A DNA stretch of 64,000 nucleotides, from NCBI GenBank assembly GCA_019739295.1, contig JAHHDV010000005.1:10371-74370 (forward strand), read 5' to 3'. Below are positions 27,617 through 37,211 of this stretch, one piece after another. The notes under the pieces were generated by a model. The model was not told the DNA's origin. It ran no database searches and saw nothing but the letters and a program-made list of their open reading frames with translations. The number at the start of each line of letters is the position of its first letter. Position 1 is the first letter of the stretch. The position numbers and the translations under genes were made by a program. The stretch comes from Taibaiella sp. (lineage in GTDB: Bacteria; Bacteroidota; Bacteroidia; Chitinophagales; Chitinophagaceae).

Positions 27617-28697
27617 CTATAGCTCCAGGTACTGGATATCTGAAATGATAGGGGCTATATGATCTTCCACATCTTTCTGATAGGTGTGGGTAAGGAATAT
27701 CTGACCGTGCTGCATTCGGTGAAGGATATGAAATAATGTCTCAATCCTATTTCTATCCAGCTTTTCAAATATATCATCCAGCAGGAGGATGGGGGTCTTG
27801 CTGACTTCTGTCAGCACTTTGGCCTGTGCCATTTTTAGCGCTATCAGCAACGATTTTTTTCTGACCCTGGCTTGCCTGGTGCTTAAATTGAAATCCTTCC
27901 AGTTCAAACTCCCAGTCATCCAGGTGAGCGCCTGACAATACTCTTCCTATTTCCAGTTCCCTGAGGATGGAATAAGCCTGGATTTGCGCCCATTTCCCCG
28001 AATCAATATTAGGCATATAACGGATCCGGACCTGTTCAGTCGAGCCGCTTAATTCATGATAGAATCCCTGTACATAATCAGAAATCCTGTCCGTGATCTC
28101 CTTCCTTTTGGTGCTGATCACTTCTCCCGATTCCATGAGCTGCTGATTGTATATTTCGACCAACTGCCGGGACCGGTTAACAGGCAGGTTCTGTTTGAGG
28201 TGTGCATTCTTCTGGGCGAGGATCTTCTGGTATTGAAGTAAAGCATCAAGGTAAGAAGGTTCCAGCTGGGAGATGATCCCGTCAAAAAATTTTCTTCTGA
28301 ACTCTCCTCCCTCATTGATAATCTTGATATCGTCCGGAGCGATCATTACAGCACAGTACTGACCGATATAAGCGCTCAGTTTATCGAATATTTTTGATTT
28401 TGAATAAATTGTCTTTTTTCCTTCTTTCCAGACACAAGCTACATCTTCGCTTTCTTGTGAAGCCGTATCTATAAATGTTCCCGACAGCCTGAACCCGTTC
28501 GTTCCCTTTTGAATATTGAATATTTCCTTATTGTGAAAATAGCTTTTGGTAAAGCACAAATAATAAACGGCATCTAAAAGGTTGCTTTTCCCTGTTCCGT
28601 TTTTTCCAAGCACAGCTATTAGATTTCCGTCAAAATGAAACTTCCGGTTCGTGTAATTCTTAAATTGTATAAGGGTAACTTCTTTTAGTAATTTCAA
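27617..28697 (-). CDS. recF: DNA replication/repair protein RecF, one frameshift
   Basis: SMC-like ATPase that loads RecA at single-strand gaps. Seen: LIQFKNYTNRKF at the start, Walker A VLGKNGTGKSNLLDA near residue 31, SQGQKK (signature) and LLLDDIFEKLDRNR (Walker B). A T run at 27854-27860 (A run on this strand) has one extra base. Removal joins SQGQKK to SLLIALKMAQ and yields 359 aa, normal for RecF. The first codon is TTG (MKLLKEVTL) and lies beside an ATTTTG promoter-like word, so the exact start is uncertain. Divergent from pdhA with about 40 bases between. Confidence 0.95.
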
Positions 28698-28738
28698 AAT
28701 AAAAATAATTTACTAATTTCGTCAAAAATAAAAAAACT

Positions 28739-29731
28739 GTGCAGACACAATTTGGTAAAGAAACATATTTATACTGGTATGAGTCCATGTTGCTTCAAAG
28801 AAAATTTGAAGAGAAAGCTGGGCAATTATATGGGATGCAAAAGATCAGGGGATTCTGTCATTTATATATCGGACAGGAAGCCGTTTCCTCCGGAATGATG
28901 ACTGCTCTTAGAGATAATGACAATGTGATTACTGCTTACCGGGATCACGGTCTGGCTATTGTCAAAGGTATTTCTCCCAATGAATGTATGGCTGAACTAT
29001 TCGGAAAAGCTACAGGTTGTACCAAAGGTAAAGGAGGATCCATGCACTTCTTTTCAAAAGAGAAAAGATTTTTCGGTGGTCATGGTATTGTGGGTGGCCA
29101 GATCGGTCTTGGAGCCGGTATCGCTCTTGCAGAGCAATACCAGGGTACAGACAATGTTACCGTTACGATGTTCGGAGATGGAGCTGCAAGGCAGGGTTTG
29201 CTGCATGAGACCTTTAATATGGCAATGTTATGGAATCTTCCGGTGATCTTTGTTTGTGAAAATAACCATTATGCCATGGGGACTTCTGTATCGAGGACCT
29301 CAAAGGTATTGGATATTTACACCCTTGCTGATGCATATCAGATGCCTGCAGATTCTGTGGATGGTATGAAGCCCGAAGATGTTCATATCGCTATGGAAAG
29401 AGCTGCCAAAAGGGCCAGAGAAGGAGGAGGGCCTACATTCTTAGAGATCAAGACTTACAGGTACAGGGGACACTCAATGAGTGATCCTGCGAAATACCGT
29501 ACCAAAGAAGAATTGGAAGAATACAAATTACATGATCCTATTGAATATGTGAAACAAGTTGTCCTGGATGAGGGATATGCAACAGAAAAGGAAATCGAGC
29601 AGATCAATGAGCGCATCAAGCTGCAGGTCGACGAATCTGTGAAATTTGCAGAAGAAAGTCCTTTACCCGATGACAGCGAATTGTATAAAGACATTTATGT
29701 GGAGGACGACTATCCCTATATAGTCGATTGA
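28739..29731 (+). CDS. pdhA: Pyruvate dehydrogenase E1 component, alpha subunit
   Basis: Thiamine-diphosphate E1 alpha subunit (330 aa) of the pyruvate dehydrogenase complex. It has TMFGDGAARQGLLHE leading to CENNHYAMGTS, the TPP-binding GDG...N motif, and the phosphorylation-loop-like YRYRGHSMSDPAKYR. Acetyl-CoA formation is its role with E1 beta, E2 and E3, none of which are in the window. The start is GTG at 28739, with TAATTTCG at 28714-28721 as a possible -7 box. Intact, with a strong terminator. The partner subunit is encoded elsewhere, common in this phylum. Confidence 0.95.
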   Translation: MQTQFGKETYLYWYESMLLQRKFEEKAGQLYGMQKIRGFCHLYIGQEAVSSGMMTALRDNDNVITAYRDHGLAIVKGISPNECMAELFGKATGCTKGKGGSMHFFSKEKRFFGGHGIVGGQIGLGAGIALAEQYQGTDNVTVTMFGDGAARQGLLHETFNMAMLWNLPVIFVCENNHYAMGTSVSRTSKVLDIYTLADAYQMPADSVDGMKPEDVHIAMERAAKRAREGGGPTFLEIKTYRYRGHSMSDPAKYRTKEELEEYKLHDPIEYVKQVVLDEGYATEKEIEQINERIKLQVDESVKFAEESPLPDDSELYKDIYVEDDYPYIVD

Positions 29732-29749
29732 TCCTTTAAGGATTGTAAT

Positions 29750-29793
29750 GCAAGGGCTCCGATCTCAATGATCGGAGCCCTTTGCAATTTTTT
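29750..29793 (+). terminator. Terminator of pdhA
   Basis: GGGCTCCGAT pairs with ATCGGAGCCC, followed by a T run, just after the pdhA stop. Confidence 0.95.
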
Positions 29794-29903
29794 TAATCAA
29801 AAGATCATATATGTTTAAAAAAAGGGTAATTAGTCCCCGTCTGGGCAGGAGTTTAAATAAAAAATGTGTATAACAATGATTTTTTAAATTATAAAGATTC
29901 CAT

Positions 29904-29911
29904 TATCTTTG
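29904..29911 (+). promoter_or_regulatory. -7 box of TPR membrane gene
   Basis: Perfect TATCTTTG followed by CCCACC, 29 bases before the ATG at 29940. Confidence 0.65.
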
Positions 29912-29939
29912 CCCACCAAATTTAACAGGATATTAATTC

Positions 29940-30620
29940 ATGTCAACAATTAAAAAAAATACGGAAGTCTCTGAAGTAGAGGAAATCAGGAAGAAGACTT
30001 CCAGAAGCATCGTTCAGAATCAAAAACTGATCACCGGTATCATTATTGCCGTTGTCGTGTTGATCGGAGGTTATTTTGGCTATCAGGCTTTTATCCAAAA
30101 GCCGAATGAAGAAAAAGCCAGTAACGCTATGTTTACCGCTGAGCAGTATTTTGGTATGGATTCATTCAGCCTGGCGCTGAATGGAGATGGTCAGAAAGAC
30201 GGGTTTGCGAATGTAATCAGCAAATACGGCAGCACCAAAGCAGGTAATCTGGCCCGTTACTATGCGGCTGCCTGTTATCTTCATCTCGGACAGCCACAGG
30301 AAGCTGTAAAGCATCTGGAGAAATTCAATGCAAAAGGTACGGATTTTGAAGCCTTGTCTGCAGGACTGCTTGCAGCTGCTTATGACGAGAGTGGCAATAA
30401 AGAAAAAGCATTGGATCAATATACCAAAGCCGTAAAGTTTAAAAATGCAATGACTGCACCATTTTACTTGAGGTGTGCGTCGATTATTGCCTACGATCTG
30501 GGTAAGACCCAGGATGCTGTCACGTTCGAACAGCAAATAAAGAAGGAATACCCGAATAGTCCGCAATCCAGGGATACAGATAAGTATTTAGCATTGTATG
30601 GTCACATTTCTTTTGATTAA
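29940..30620 (+). CDS. Single-pass membrane TPR protein (YfgM-like)
   Basis: 226 aa. A cytosolic basic N-terminus, one membrane helix (about residues 32-52, ITGIIIAVVVLIGGYFGY), then tetratricopeptide repeats (LARYYAAACYLHLGQPQEAV; ALSAGLLAAAYDESGNKEKA). The layout is that of YfgM/BamD-like periplasmic scaffolds linked to protein translocation. Own promoter and terminator. Confidence 0.85.
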   Translation: MSTIKKNTEVSEVEEIRKKTSRSIVQNQKLITGIIIAVVVLIGGYFGYQAFIQKPNEEKASNAMFTAEQYFGMDSFSLALNGDGQKDGFANVISKYGSTKAGNLARYYAAACYLHLGQPQEAVKHLEKFNAKGTDFEALSAGLLAAAYDESGNKEKALDQYTKAVKFKNAMTAPFYLRCASIIAYDLGKTQDAVTFEQQIKKEYPNSPQSRDTDKYLALYGHISFD

Positions 30621-30645
30621 TCAAGTCCACTGAAGCAATTATAAG

Positions 30646-30680
30646 AAAGGCGACCATGAAGATGGTCGCCTTTATTTTTT
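30646..30680 (+). terminator. Terminator
   Basis: AAAGGCGACCA and TGGTCGCCTTT form an 11-bp stem with a 6-base loop, followed by ATTTTTT. Confidence 0.95.
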
Positions 30681-30703
30681 ATATTAAACCTTAAAATAAA
30701 TCT

Positions 30704-31912
30704 ATGACAATTTCCAACGCCACTTTAACAGAAGCAGCAAACCGGTTTGGCACTCCTCTGTATGTTTATGATACGCAAAAGATAGAAGAGCAATATTCCA
30801 AGTTGAAGCATGCTTTCCAGGAAGCGCATACCCGGTTTTTCTATGCTTGTAAGGCTTTGACCAATATCAATATCCTTAAGTATATGCAGCAACTGGGAGC
30901 AGGTCTGGACTGTGTGAGCATTCAGGAAGTAAAGTTGGGATTAAGAGCAGGATTTGCACCGGAAGATATTATGTTTACGCCTAATTGTGTGGATTTTGAT
31001 GAGATTGTAGCCGGTAAGGAGCTGGGTGTGCATATTAATATAGATAATATTTCTATTTTAGAGCGGTTTGGCAATACTTATGGGAATAGCTACCCGGTAT
31101 GTATCCGGCTGAACCCGCATATTATGGCAGGTGGTAATTATAAAATTTCTACCGGTCATATCGATAGCAAATTCGGGATTTCCATTCACCAGTTAAGGCA
31201 TGTAGAGCGCGTCATCCAATCTACAGGCATCAAGGTCAATGGCATCCATATGCATACAGGTTCCGAGATCAAGGATGTGCATACTTTCTTATTGGGAATG
31301 GATGTAATGATGGAATTGGCGGAGCATTTCCCGGATATCGAATTTATAGATTTAGGCTCAGGGTTCAAAGTCCCATATACCCGCGATGAGGTGGAGACGG
31401 ATGTGAAAGAGCTGGGGAAGAGGGTTGCCGAGATTGCGGAACAATACGAAGCAGAGCATGGCAGGAAGATTGAATTCTGGTTTGAACCGGGGAAATTCCT
31501 GGTGGCAGAATGCGGTCACCTGCTGGTGAAGGCCAATGTGATCAAGCATACGACTGCTACCGTCTTCGTAGGGGTCAACTCAGGTTTCAATCACCTGATC
31601 CGGCCTATGTTCTACGACGCTTATCATAAGATTGAAAATATATCCAATGAAAACGGGTCTGAAAGAATATATACCGTAGTAGGAAATATATGTGAGACAG
31701 ATACTTTTGCCTGGGACAGGAAGCTTAATGAAGTTAAAGAATCGGATATTCTGGTTTTCAGGAATGCAGGAGCCTATGGTTTTGAGATGAGCTCCAACTT
31801 CAATTCCAGGTTCAAACCTGCAGAGGTGATGTGGCACAATGATGCTTTGCACTTGATCCGGAGAAGAGATGAACTGGAAGACCTGCTGGCGAAGCAAATA
31901 GAGGTCCTATAA
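30704..31912 (+). CDS. lysA: Diaminopimelate decarboxylase
   Basis: Fold-type III PLP enzyme (EC 4.1.1.20), last step of lysine synthesis; 402 aa. Seen: FFYACKALTN with the PLP lysine near residue 48, GIHMHTGSEI, the glycine loop DLGSGFKVPY, EPGKFLVAE and the second-subunit CETDTFAWDR. Intact and of normal length. No other lysine genes nearby. Confidence 0.97.
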   Translation: MTISNATLTEAANRFGTPLYVYDTQKIEEQYSKLKHAFQEAHTRFFYACKALTNINILKYMQQLGAGLDCVSIQEVKLGLRAGFAPEDIMFTPNCVDFDEIVAGKELGVHINIDNISILERFGNTYGNSYPVCIRLNPHIMAGGNYKISTGHIDSKFGISIHQLRHVERVIQSTGIKVNGIHMHTGSEIKDVHTFLLGMDVMMELAEHFPDIEFIDLGSGFKVPYTRDEVETDVKELGKRVAEIAEQYEAEHGRKIEFWFEPGKFLVAECGHLLVKANVIKHTTATVFVGVNSGFNHLIRPMFYDAYHKIENISNENGSERIYTVVGNICETDTFAWDRKLNEVKESDILVFRNAGAYGFEMSSNFNSRFKPAEVMWHNDALHLIRRRDELEDLLAKQIEVL

Positions 31913-32004
31913 TGATATTATTATCCATCTGATACCTGAAAAATGCTCAATTAAAGAAAATTTACTACCTTTAGGAGATTAAAACCCTATAATAAATATT
32001 CAAA

Positions 32005-33020
32005 ATGAAAAAAGCTTTATTCATCCTTGCTTCAGGAGTGATTTTTTCTACTGCTCAAGCACAAGTTATTACAAACGGTTCATTTGAGACGTGGGTAGAT
32101 GTAGGCGGATCCGTGGATTGGGAACGTCCGGAAGGATTTCACGCTTCGGACAAAACGCTGAATGATATTTCTGCTTTACTGGCATTAAGCGGATACCCGA
32201 TTACTCCGGAGAATCAGATGACCAGGAATGCAGAAATAACTTATGAAGGAGATCATTCCGTACAATTGACAAGTAAATTTTTTAGGTGCATCTCTGGGCG
32301 TGGTCCCATGTCTGATGGCCAACGGCTCCATTGTAATTGACGTGGAAGCTGCTATGGAGGGATTGTCAGGCTCTATAGAAGGTATCGAGGAGATTATCGA
32401 AGTTAAACGGTGGCACTCCGGTGTTAGGAAAAGTGGCCGATAGCCTCGTCGTTTATGTTTAATGTCCCTGTAGCTAATGAAGATTCTTCTGCCATTATCG
32501 TTCAGGCTAAGAAAAATATCGATGGTACGGTTGTGGTTATCGGTAGCGGATTTGCAGGTATTGCCGGAGAAGAGGGATTCCAGAGGATCAAAGTGGATAT
32601 CGAGTATGAAGATGATGAAGTAAGAAGTACAGATACCATTGTCGTGATGGTCATCAGTTCTTCAAATGTTCCTGAAGATGAGGAGATCTTCGGTGCTACG
32701 GATGACAATGCTATTTATGTAGATCAGATGAGCCTCTATGTATCTGAAGAATCTTCCGGTATTCATTCCATTGAGAAAGCGGATCTTGGAATTGAAGTAT
32801 ACCCTAATCCGGCAACTTCCCAGGTGAACTTCAGGAATGAAAAGGTGAAAAAACGGTCTGTTGAATATCTTCGCGGTAGACGGCAAATTGATGCACCAGC
32901 ATCCTTTGAAAGAGGGGTGTCAATACTGTGGAGCTTTCTGCTTATCCTTCAGGTATGTATCATTACGAGTTGGTGGATACCGACTTGAATCAAAGGCAAA
33001 CCGGATCATTTATAAAATAA
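32005..33020 (+). CDS. Secreted protein with T9SS sorting domain, frameshifted
   Basis: About 335 aa after repair. Signal peptide (MKKALFILASGVIFSTAQAQ), then a carbohydrate-binding-like jelly-roll segment (ITNGSFETWVDVGGSVDWER; IYVDQMSLYV near the end of the module). The C-terminus has GIEVYPNPATSQVNF and, in a shifted frame, NIFAVDGKLMHQH, ending TGSFIK, the T9SS type A sorting pattern. Frames change near 32275, 32405, 32845 and 32925. The pattern of a PCMD-type lectin module plus sorting signal suggests a surface glycan- or substrate-binding protein (inference). Confidence 0.8.
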
Positions 33021-33034
33021 GTGAACATCAGCAG

Positions 33035-33070
33035 AAATGCCGGTCCCAGTAAAAGGACCGGCATTTTTGT
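33035..33070 (+). terminator. Terminator
   Basis: AAATGCCGGTCC and GGACCGGCATTT form a 12-bp stem followed by a T-rich tail. Confidence 0.95.
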
Positions 33071-33104
33071 TTTTAAGTCAGCAAAGATTTTGGTATGAGA
33101 TGTT

Positions 33105-33112
33105 TATCTTTG
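33105..33112 (+). promoter_or_regulatory. -7 box of M28 peptidase gene
   Basis: Perfect TATCTTTG, 27 bases before the ATG at 33140. Confidence 0.6.
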
Positions 33113-33139
33113 AGTTCATCATAAATCCTACTTTAGTTC

Positions 33140-34706
33140 ATGAGAATAATCCGATCTTTTTTTGCTTTAGGCCTTTCAGGTTTATTGGCAATACAGCATT
33201 CCATAGCGCAACCCCGCACAGAGACTATTGATCAGCTGCTCGAAGAAGTAAATGCGCATTCAGAATTAGAAAACCTGGGCATGCAATTGATGGATGATAT
33301 AGGTCCCCGGTTGATAGGAAGCCCGCAGATGCTGGCAGCCAATGCGTGGATTGTCAATACTTATAAATCCTGGGGCATAGAGGCCTGGGTCTGAGGAGTA
33401 TGGGGTATGGAAGGCATGGGAAAGAGGCAGTACTTCGGTAGAAATGACATCACCAAGGCTTGAAAGTCATTAGAAGCCATCCAGCTGGCCTGGTGTCCTG
33501 CCACCGGGAAACCTGTTCATACTGAAGTGGTCATGCTGCCTGAATTTTAGAGATAGTATGAGCTTTGTGCAATGGCTTCCTCAGGTAAAAGGAAAAATCG
33601 TATTGATCTCTAAACCGGAAATTATCCGGCCGCCCGGATGATAACTGGGAGACCAATGCCTTGGCGCAGGATTATGATGCATTTCTGAAAAGAAAAAAAG
33701 AGCATAACGAGGCCTGGAATGAAAACCTGAAACGTATCGGGCTCAATATGAGGACGCTTCCCCAGGCAATGGAAGACGCCGGGGCGGCAGCTTTGATTTT
33801 CTACGTATTGGGCTGGAGGCTGGGGCGCTCAGCGTATATTTGCTGCCCGAACCGAAAAGATCCCGAATGTCAATGTAAGCCTGGAAGATTATAATTTATT
33901 GTGCCGGTATATCCAAAGAGGGATTACCCCTAAGCTAAAGGTCGCTACATCTTCTAAGAACTTAGGTATGAATCCTGCACTGAATACTTTCGGGATGATC
34001 AAAGGAAAAGAACATCCGGAAGAGTATGTATTCCTGTTCTGCACACCTGGATAGCTGGGATGCAGCTACGGGCGCCACGGATAATGGTACAGGTACTATT
34101 TTGATGATGGAAGTCCATGAGGATCCTGAAGAAAATCTATCCCAATCCTAAGCGTTTCCATTATCGCAGGACACTGGGGTGGGGAAGAACAGGGGACTGA
34201 ATGGTTCGAAAGCTTATGTTGCCGATCATCCGGATATGATGTCAAAGATTTCCGTATTGTTCAACCAGGACAATGGCACGGGCAGAATCAATTGGATCAA
34301 TGGTAAACGGGTTCCTGGATGCTTATGATTATTTCCGGAGATGGATGGCTTATCTTCCTGAAGCCAACAGGAATGAGATCAAAACAGATTTTCCGGGTAA
34401 TCCGGGCAAGGCAGGTTCTGATTATGCCCCTTTTGTCGCCTCAGGAGTCCCCGCCTTTTTTCCTGATCGGTCACAGCTGGGATTATGGAAGTTATACCTG
34501 GCATACGCAGATCGATACTTATGACAAGATTGTATTCGAAGATGTAAGAAAGAATGCGGAAACGATTGCCATAATGGTCTACCTGGCCTGTGAAGAGCCT
34601 GAAATGTTCAGCCGTAGAAAAAGCACAATTGCCTGTTGATGTGAAGACGGGTAAGCAGGATGAATGGCCTCAGCCGGGGGAACCCAACAGAGATGGGAAA
34701 TACTGA
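33140..34706 (+). CDS. Secreted M28 family metallopeptidase, many frameshifts
   Basis: Zinc exopeptidase, about 510 aa when pieced together. Signal peptide MRIIRSFFALGLSGLLAIQH, then MQLMDDIGPRLIGSPQM. The catalytic pieces lie in shifted frames: HLDSWD near 34045 (first His), TDNGTG near 34080 (bridging Asp), GHWGGEEQG near 34175 (Glu pair) and WHTQIDTYDK near 34500 (last His). Reading frames change about ten times. I attribute this to sequence error because all zinc ligands persist. Likely a periplasmic or surface aminopeptidase (PQQ/PA-insert type). Closest in style to the carboxypeptidase Q group. Confidence 0.8.
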
Positions 34707-34745
34707 TGACCACAGATAAGTGCGCAGAAGCGGAGATAAAAAATT

Positions 34746-34779
34746 AAACCGTCCCCTTTCCGGGGACGGTTTTGTTTTA
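34746..34779. terminator. Bidirectional terminator between M28 and queA
   Basis: AAACCGTCCCC and GGGGACGGTTT form an 11-bp stem with T runs on both strands, between convergent genes. Confidence 0.95.
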
Positions 34780-34795
34780 TTTTGAATGTGCTCTT

Positions 34796-35849
34796 TTATA
34801 AGACCAGCATGGCATCTCCATAAGTGAAGAAGTTGTATTTTTCTTTTTTTTGCGATCTCATAAGCATCCCATAGCTAAGTCGTAACCTGCAAATGCCGCG
34901 ACCATTATCTGCAAGCTGGTCTTGGGCAGGTGGAAGTTAGTGATAAGAGAATCTGCAATAGAGAAATCAAACGGAGGATGGATGAAAATATTGGTCCAGC
35001 CTTCGGATGGCTTTAAAAAATCCCCTGGAAGTAATGGTGCTTTCCAAAGCCCTGCAGGAAGTAGTACCCACAGCACATACCCTGTGATTGTTCTCTTTAG
35101 CCCTGTTCACAATCTCACATGCCAGTTCATCTACTTTGTAATATTCTGCGTCCATCTTGTGTTTGCTCAGGTCTTCCACTTCAATAGGTCTGAACGTTCC
35201 TAAACCTGTGTGAAGGGTTACTTCTGCAAACTGTACGCCTTTGATCTCTAGCAGCTTGATCAGTTCCCTGCTGAAGTGAAGCCCCGCAGTAGGTGCTGCT
35301 ACGGCTCCTTCATATTTAGCATATACAGTCTGATAGCGCTCATCGTCCTCAGTAGTAGGCGTTCTTTTAAAAAAACTTAGGTAACGGAGTCTCCCCGAGG
35401 CTGTATAGCCTGGCTCTGAACTCTTCGTCATTCCCATCATAAAGAAAGCGGATGGTACGACCTCTTGAAGTTGTGTTATCAATTACCTCTGCTACCAGGT
35501 CCTCATCCTCACCGAAATACAGTTTATTGCCTACACGGATTTTTCTGGCAGGTTCTACGATGACGTCCCAGAGCCTGTTGGTCTTATTCAGTTCACGAAG
35601 CAGGAATACTTCAATGCTTGCCCCGGTTTTTTCCTTCTTACCATAAAGTCTCGCAGGGAATACTTTAGTATTGTTGACCACCATTACGTCTTTATCATCA
35701 AAGTAGTCCAGTACATCTCTGAAAGTTTTGTGTTCGATCTTACCGGAATCTTTGTGAACAACCATTAAGCGGCTATCATCTCGGTTGGTTTTTGGGTGTT
35801 GGGGGATGAGATTGATGTCTAGATCAAATCTGAATTGGGATAATTTCAT
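34796..35849 (-). CDS. queA: tRNA preQ1(34) S-adenosylmethionine ribosyltransferase-isomerase, frameshifted
   Basis: QueA (EC 2.4.99.17) builds epoxyqueuosine on tRNA. Seen: [19 protein letters not shown] at the N-terminus, [24 protein letters not shown] and [12 protein letters not shown]. The frame breaks near 35370 (one extra base in a T run), near 35030 and near 34860. The last frame ends [11 protein letters not shown], the usual QueA C-terminus, stop 34796-34798. Repaired length is about 350 aa, typical. TACATTTG at 35893-35900 on this strand is the probable -7 box. No preQ1 riboswitch is visible in the short leader. Confidence 0.95.
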
Positions 35850-35892
35850 ATCTTACGGGATATGTATTTGGTTAGATGATGTAAAAAGACTG

Positions 35893-35900
35893 CAAATGTA
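35893..35900 (-). promoter_or_regulatory. -7 box of queA
   Basis: TACATTTG on the minus strand, 44 bases before the queA ATG, followed by a purine-rich leader. Confidence 0.6.
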
Positions 35901-36081
35901 AGAAAAAAATCAATTTATACCTGCATAAATTTTTTGGCCCCTCAACAGAGGGTACTGTTATGGATATTGGAATCTAAATGTAATTTATTGATAAAAACTA
36001 CGATTTGTCCTAAAAAAAGAGGAAAAGTTTAAACTATTTTGTTTCTTTAAACTCTAATTCAAAATCTTTAAAACCTAACAG

Positions 36082-36396
36082 ATGAAAAAAATAATTTTTG
36101 CTTTAGCTACTATCTCTCTAATAAATTATACTGCATTTGCCCAGTCGGATGATGATAAGAAGCAGGAAAATAAAAAGCAACTCCAGGAATCCATGATCAA
36201 AGATCTTACTGAAATGGGTCTACCTGAGGATCAGGCCGCACCATTAGCTGACTGTCTTTCTACTAAAATGGTAGATAATCTTTCCGATAAAGAGGTAGAG
36301 GAAGCGCTGAAAGTGGATGAAAATAATCCGGGTTCAGATGAATTGAATGAAAAGGTACAAAAATATGCGGAAGAGTGCTTCGCAGAGATGCAATAA
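36082..36396 (+). CDS. Small secreted protein, unknown
   Basis: 104 aa. Signal peptide MKKIIFALATISLINYTAFA followed by an acidic, helical mature part (LQESMIKDLTEMGLPEDQAA; KVQKYAEECFAEM). Two cysteines (near residues 58 and 99) could form one disulfide. No family recognised. It stands alone with its own terminator. It is intact, as are most small genes here. Confidence 0.75.
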   Translation: MKKIIFALATISLINYTAFAQSDDDKKQENKKQLQESMIKDLTEMGLPEDQAAPLADCLSTKMVDNLSDKEVEEALKVDENNPGSDELNEKVQKYAEECFAEMQ

Positions 36397-36424
36397 TCAT
36401 TGATTTTTATATACAATGTAATTA

Positions 36425-36450
36425 AAGGGGCTTCTAAAAGCCCCTTATTT
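36425..36450 (+). terminator. Terminator
   Basis: AAGGGGCTT and AAGCCCCTT form a 9-bp stem with a 4-base loop, followed by ATTT. Confidence 0.85.
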
Positions 36451-36744
36451 GTTGTTCCCGGTAAGAACAACAACCCCTTAATTTAAGGATAGAATATCTG
36501 CGGCTACCGTTGTTGTGCTTCCGCTTTCATTGCCTGTTCTGTGTACTGTAGTATTATCGAAAAGAATAGGGTCCCGTTCCATTTATTTTGCAATATGCAA
36601 GAAGTTTTAAGTGTTGCATCCTGAAGTTGAGGCATTCAGGTATCTAATCCTCAGCCGATTTTATTTTTTCTTATATTATAATAATGCTTCTAATAATAAT
36701 ATTTGATTAACATTATACAATCTGATATTTTGGCTACTTAAAGG
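36451..36744. other. Gene-free stretch
   Basis: A/T-rich. No coding frame and no clear RNA structure seen. Confidence 0.5.
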
Positions 36745-36752
36745 TATCTTTG
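36745..36752 (+). promoter_or_regulatory. -7 box
   Basis: Perfect TATCTTTG followed by CGTAC, 20 bases before the ATG at 36773. Confidence 0.65.
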
Positions 36753-36772
36753 CGTACATTCATCAGCACTTC

Positions 36773-37087
36773 ATGTTTAGAATTTGCGCGGCAATATTTT
36801 TTATAATGACTTTATTGACTCAGGTATTACCGATAGAAGGAGTCAATCAGTTGATGTCAGCCAGACAAACGGTCACTTTAGCTGAAGAACATAATGATTG
36901 TAATAATTGCGATAATATTCCTATCCAGGAAGTAGAGCATCCTAAATTTATTCTGGAACATCATTTTGATTTCATTTCCGATGTATCCTTATACCATATC
37001 AAAGACAGGTTTTTGCTGAGAAATGACTATTTCAAGTTTGCCCAATACCTCCAGGTGCCTGTTCAGCCCCCCAACGTCACTATCTAG
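36773..37087 (+). CDS. Small exported protein with CxxC, unknown
   Basis: 104 aa. N-terminal hydrophobic segment (MFRICAAIFFIMTLLTQVLP) reads as a signal peptide or membrane anchor. The mature part contains HNDCNNCDNIPIQEVEH, a CxxC that could bind metal or act in redox, and many His/Asp/Asn residues. It lies 124 bases upstream of the SulP transporter gene on the same strand. A linked role is possible but not demonstrated. Own promoter. Confidence 0.65.
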   Translation: MFRICAAIFFIMTLLTQVLPIEGVNQLMSARQTVTLAEEHNDCNNCDNIPIQEVEHPKFILEHHFDFISDVSLYHIKDRFLLRNDYFKFAQYLQVPVQPPNVTI

Positions 37088-37211
37088 ATATAGGAATCAT
37101 TCCGGATGCCGTATTTGTTTGCAGCAATTCGGGATAGGTAAGTTTTCTTTATTCCGGGAAAACAGCGCTTCATGTGTACAACTTATTTAAAATTTTTAAA
37201 ATCAGATAGTT

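Noticed and set aside
35850..36080. preQ1 riboswitch before queA
   Set aside because: The leader between the -7 box and the ATG is about 40 bases, and I see no preQ1 pseudoknot core.
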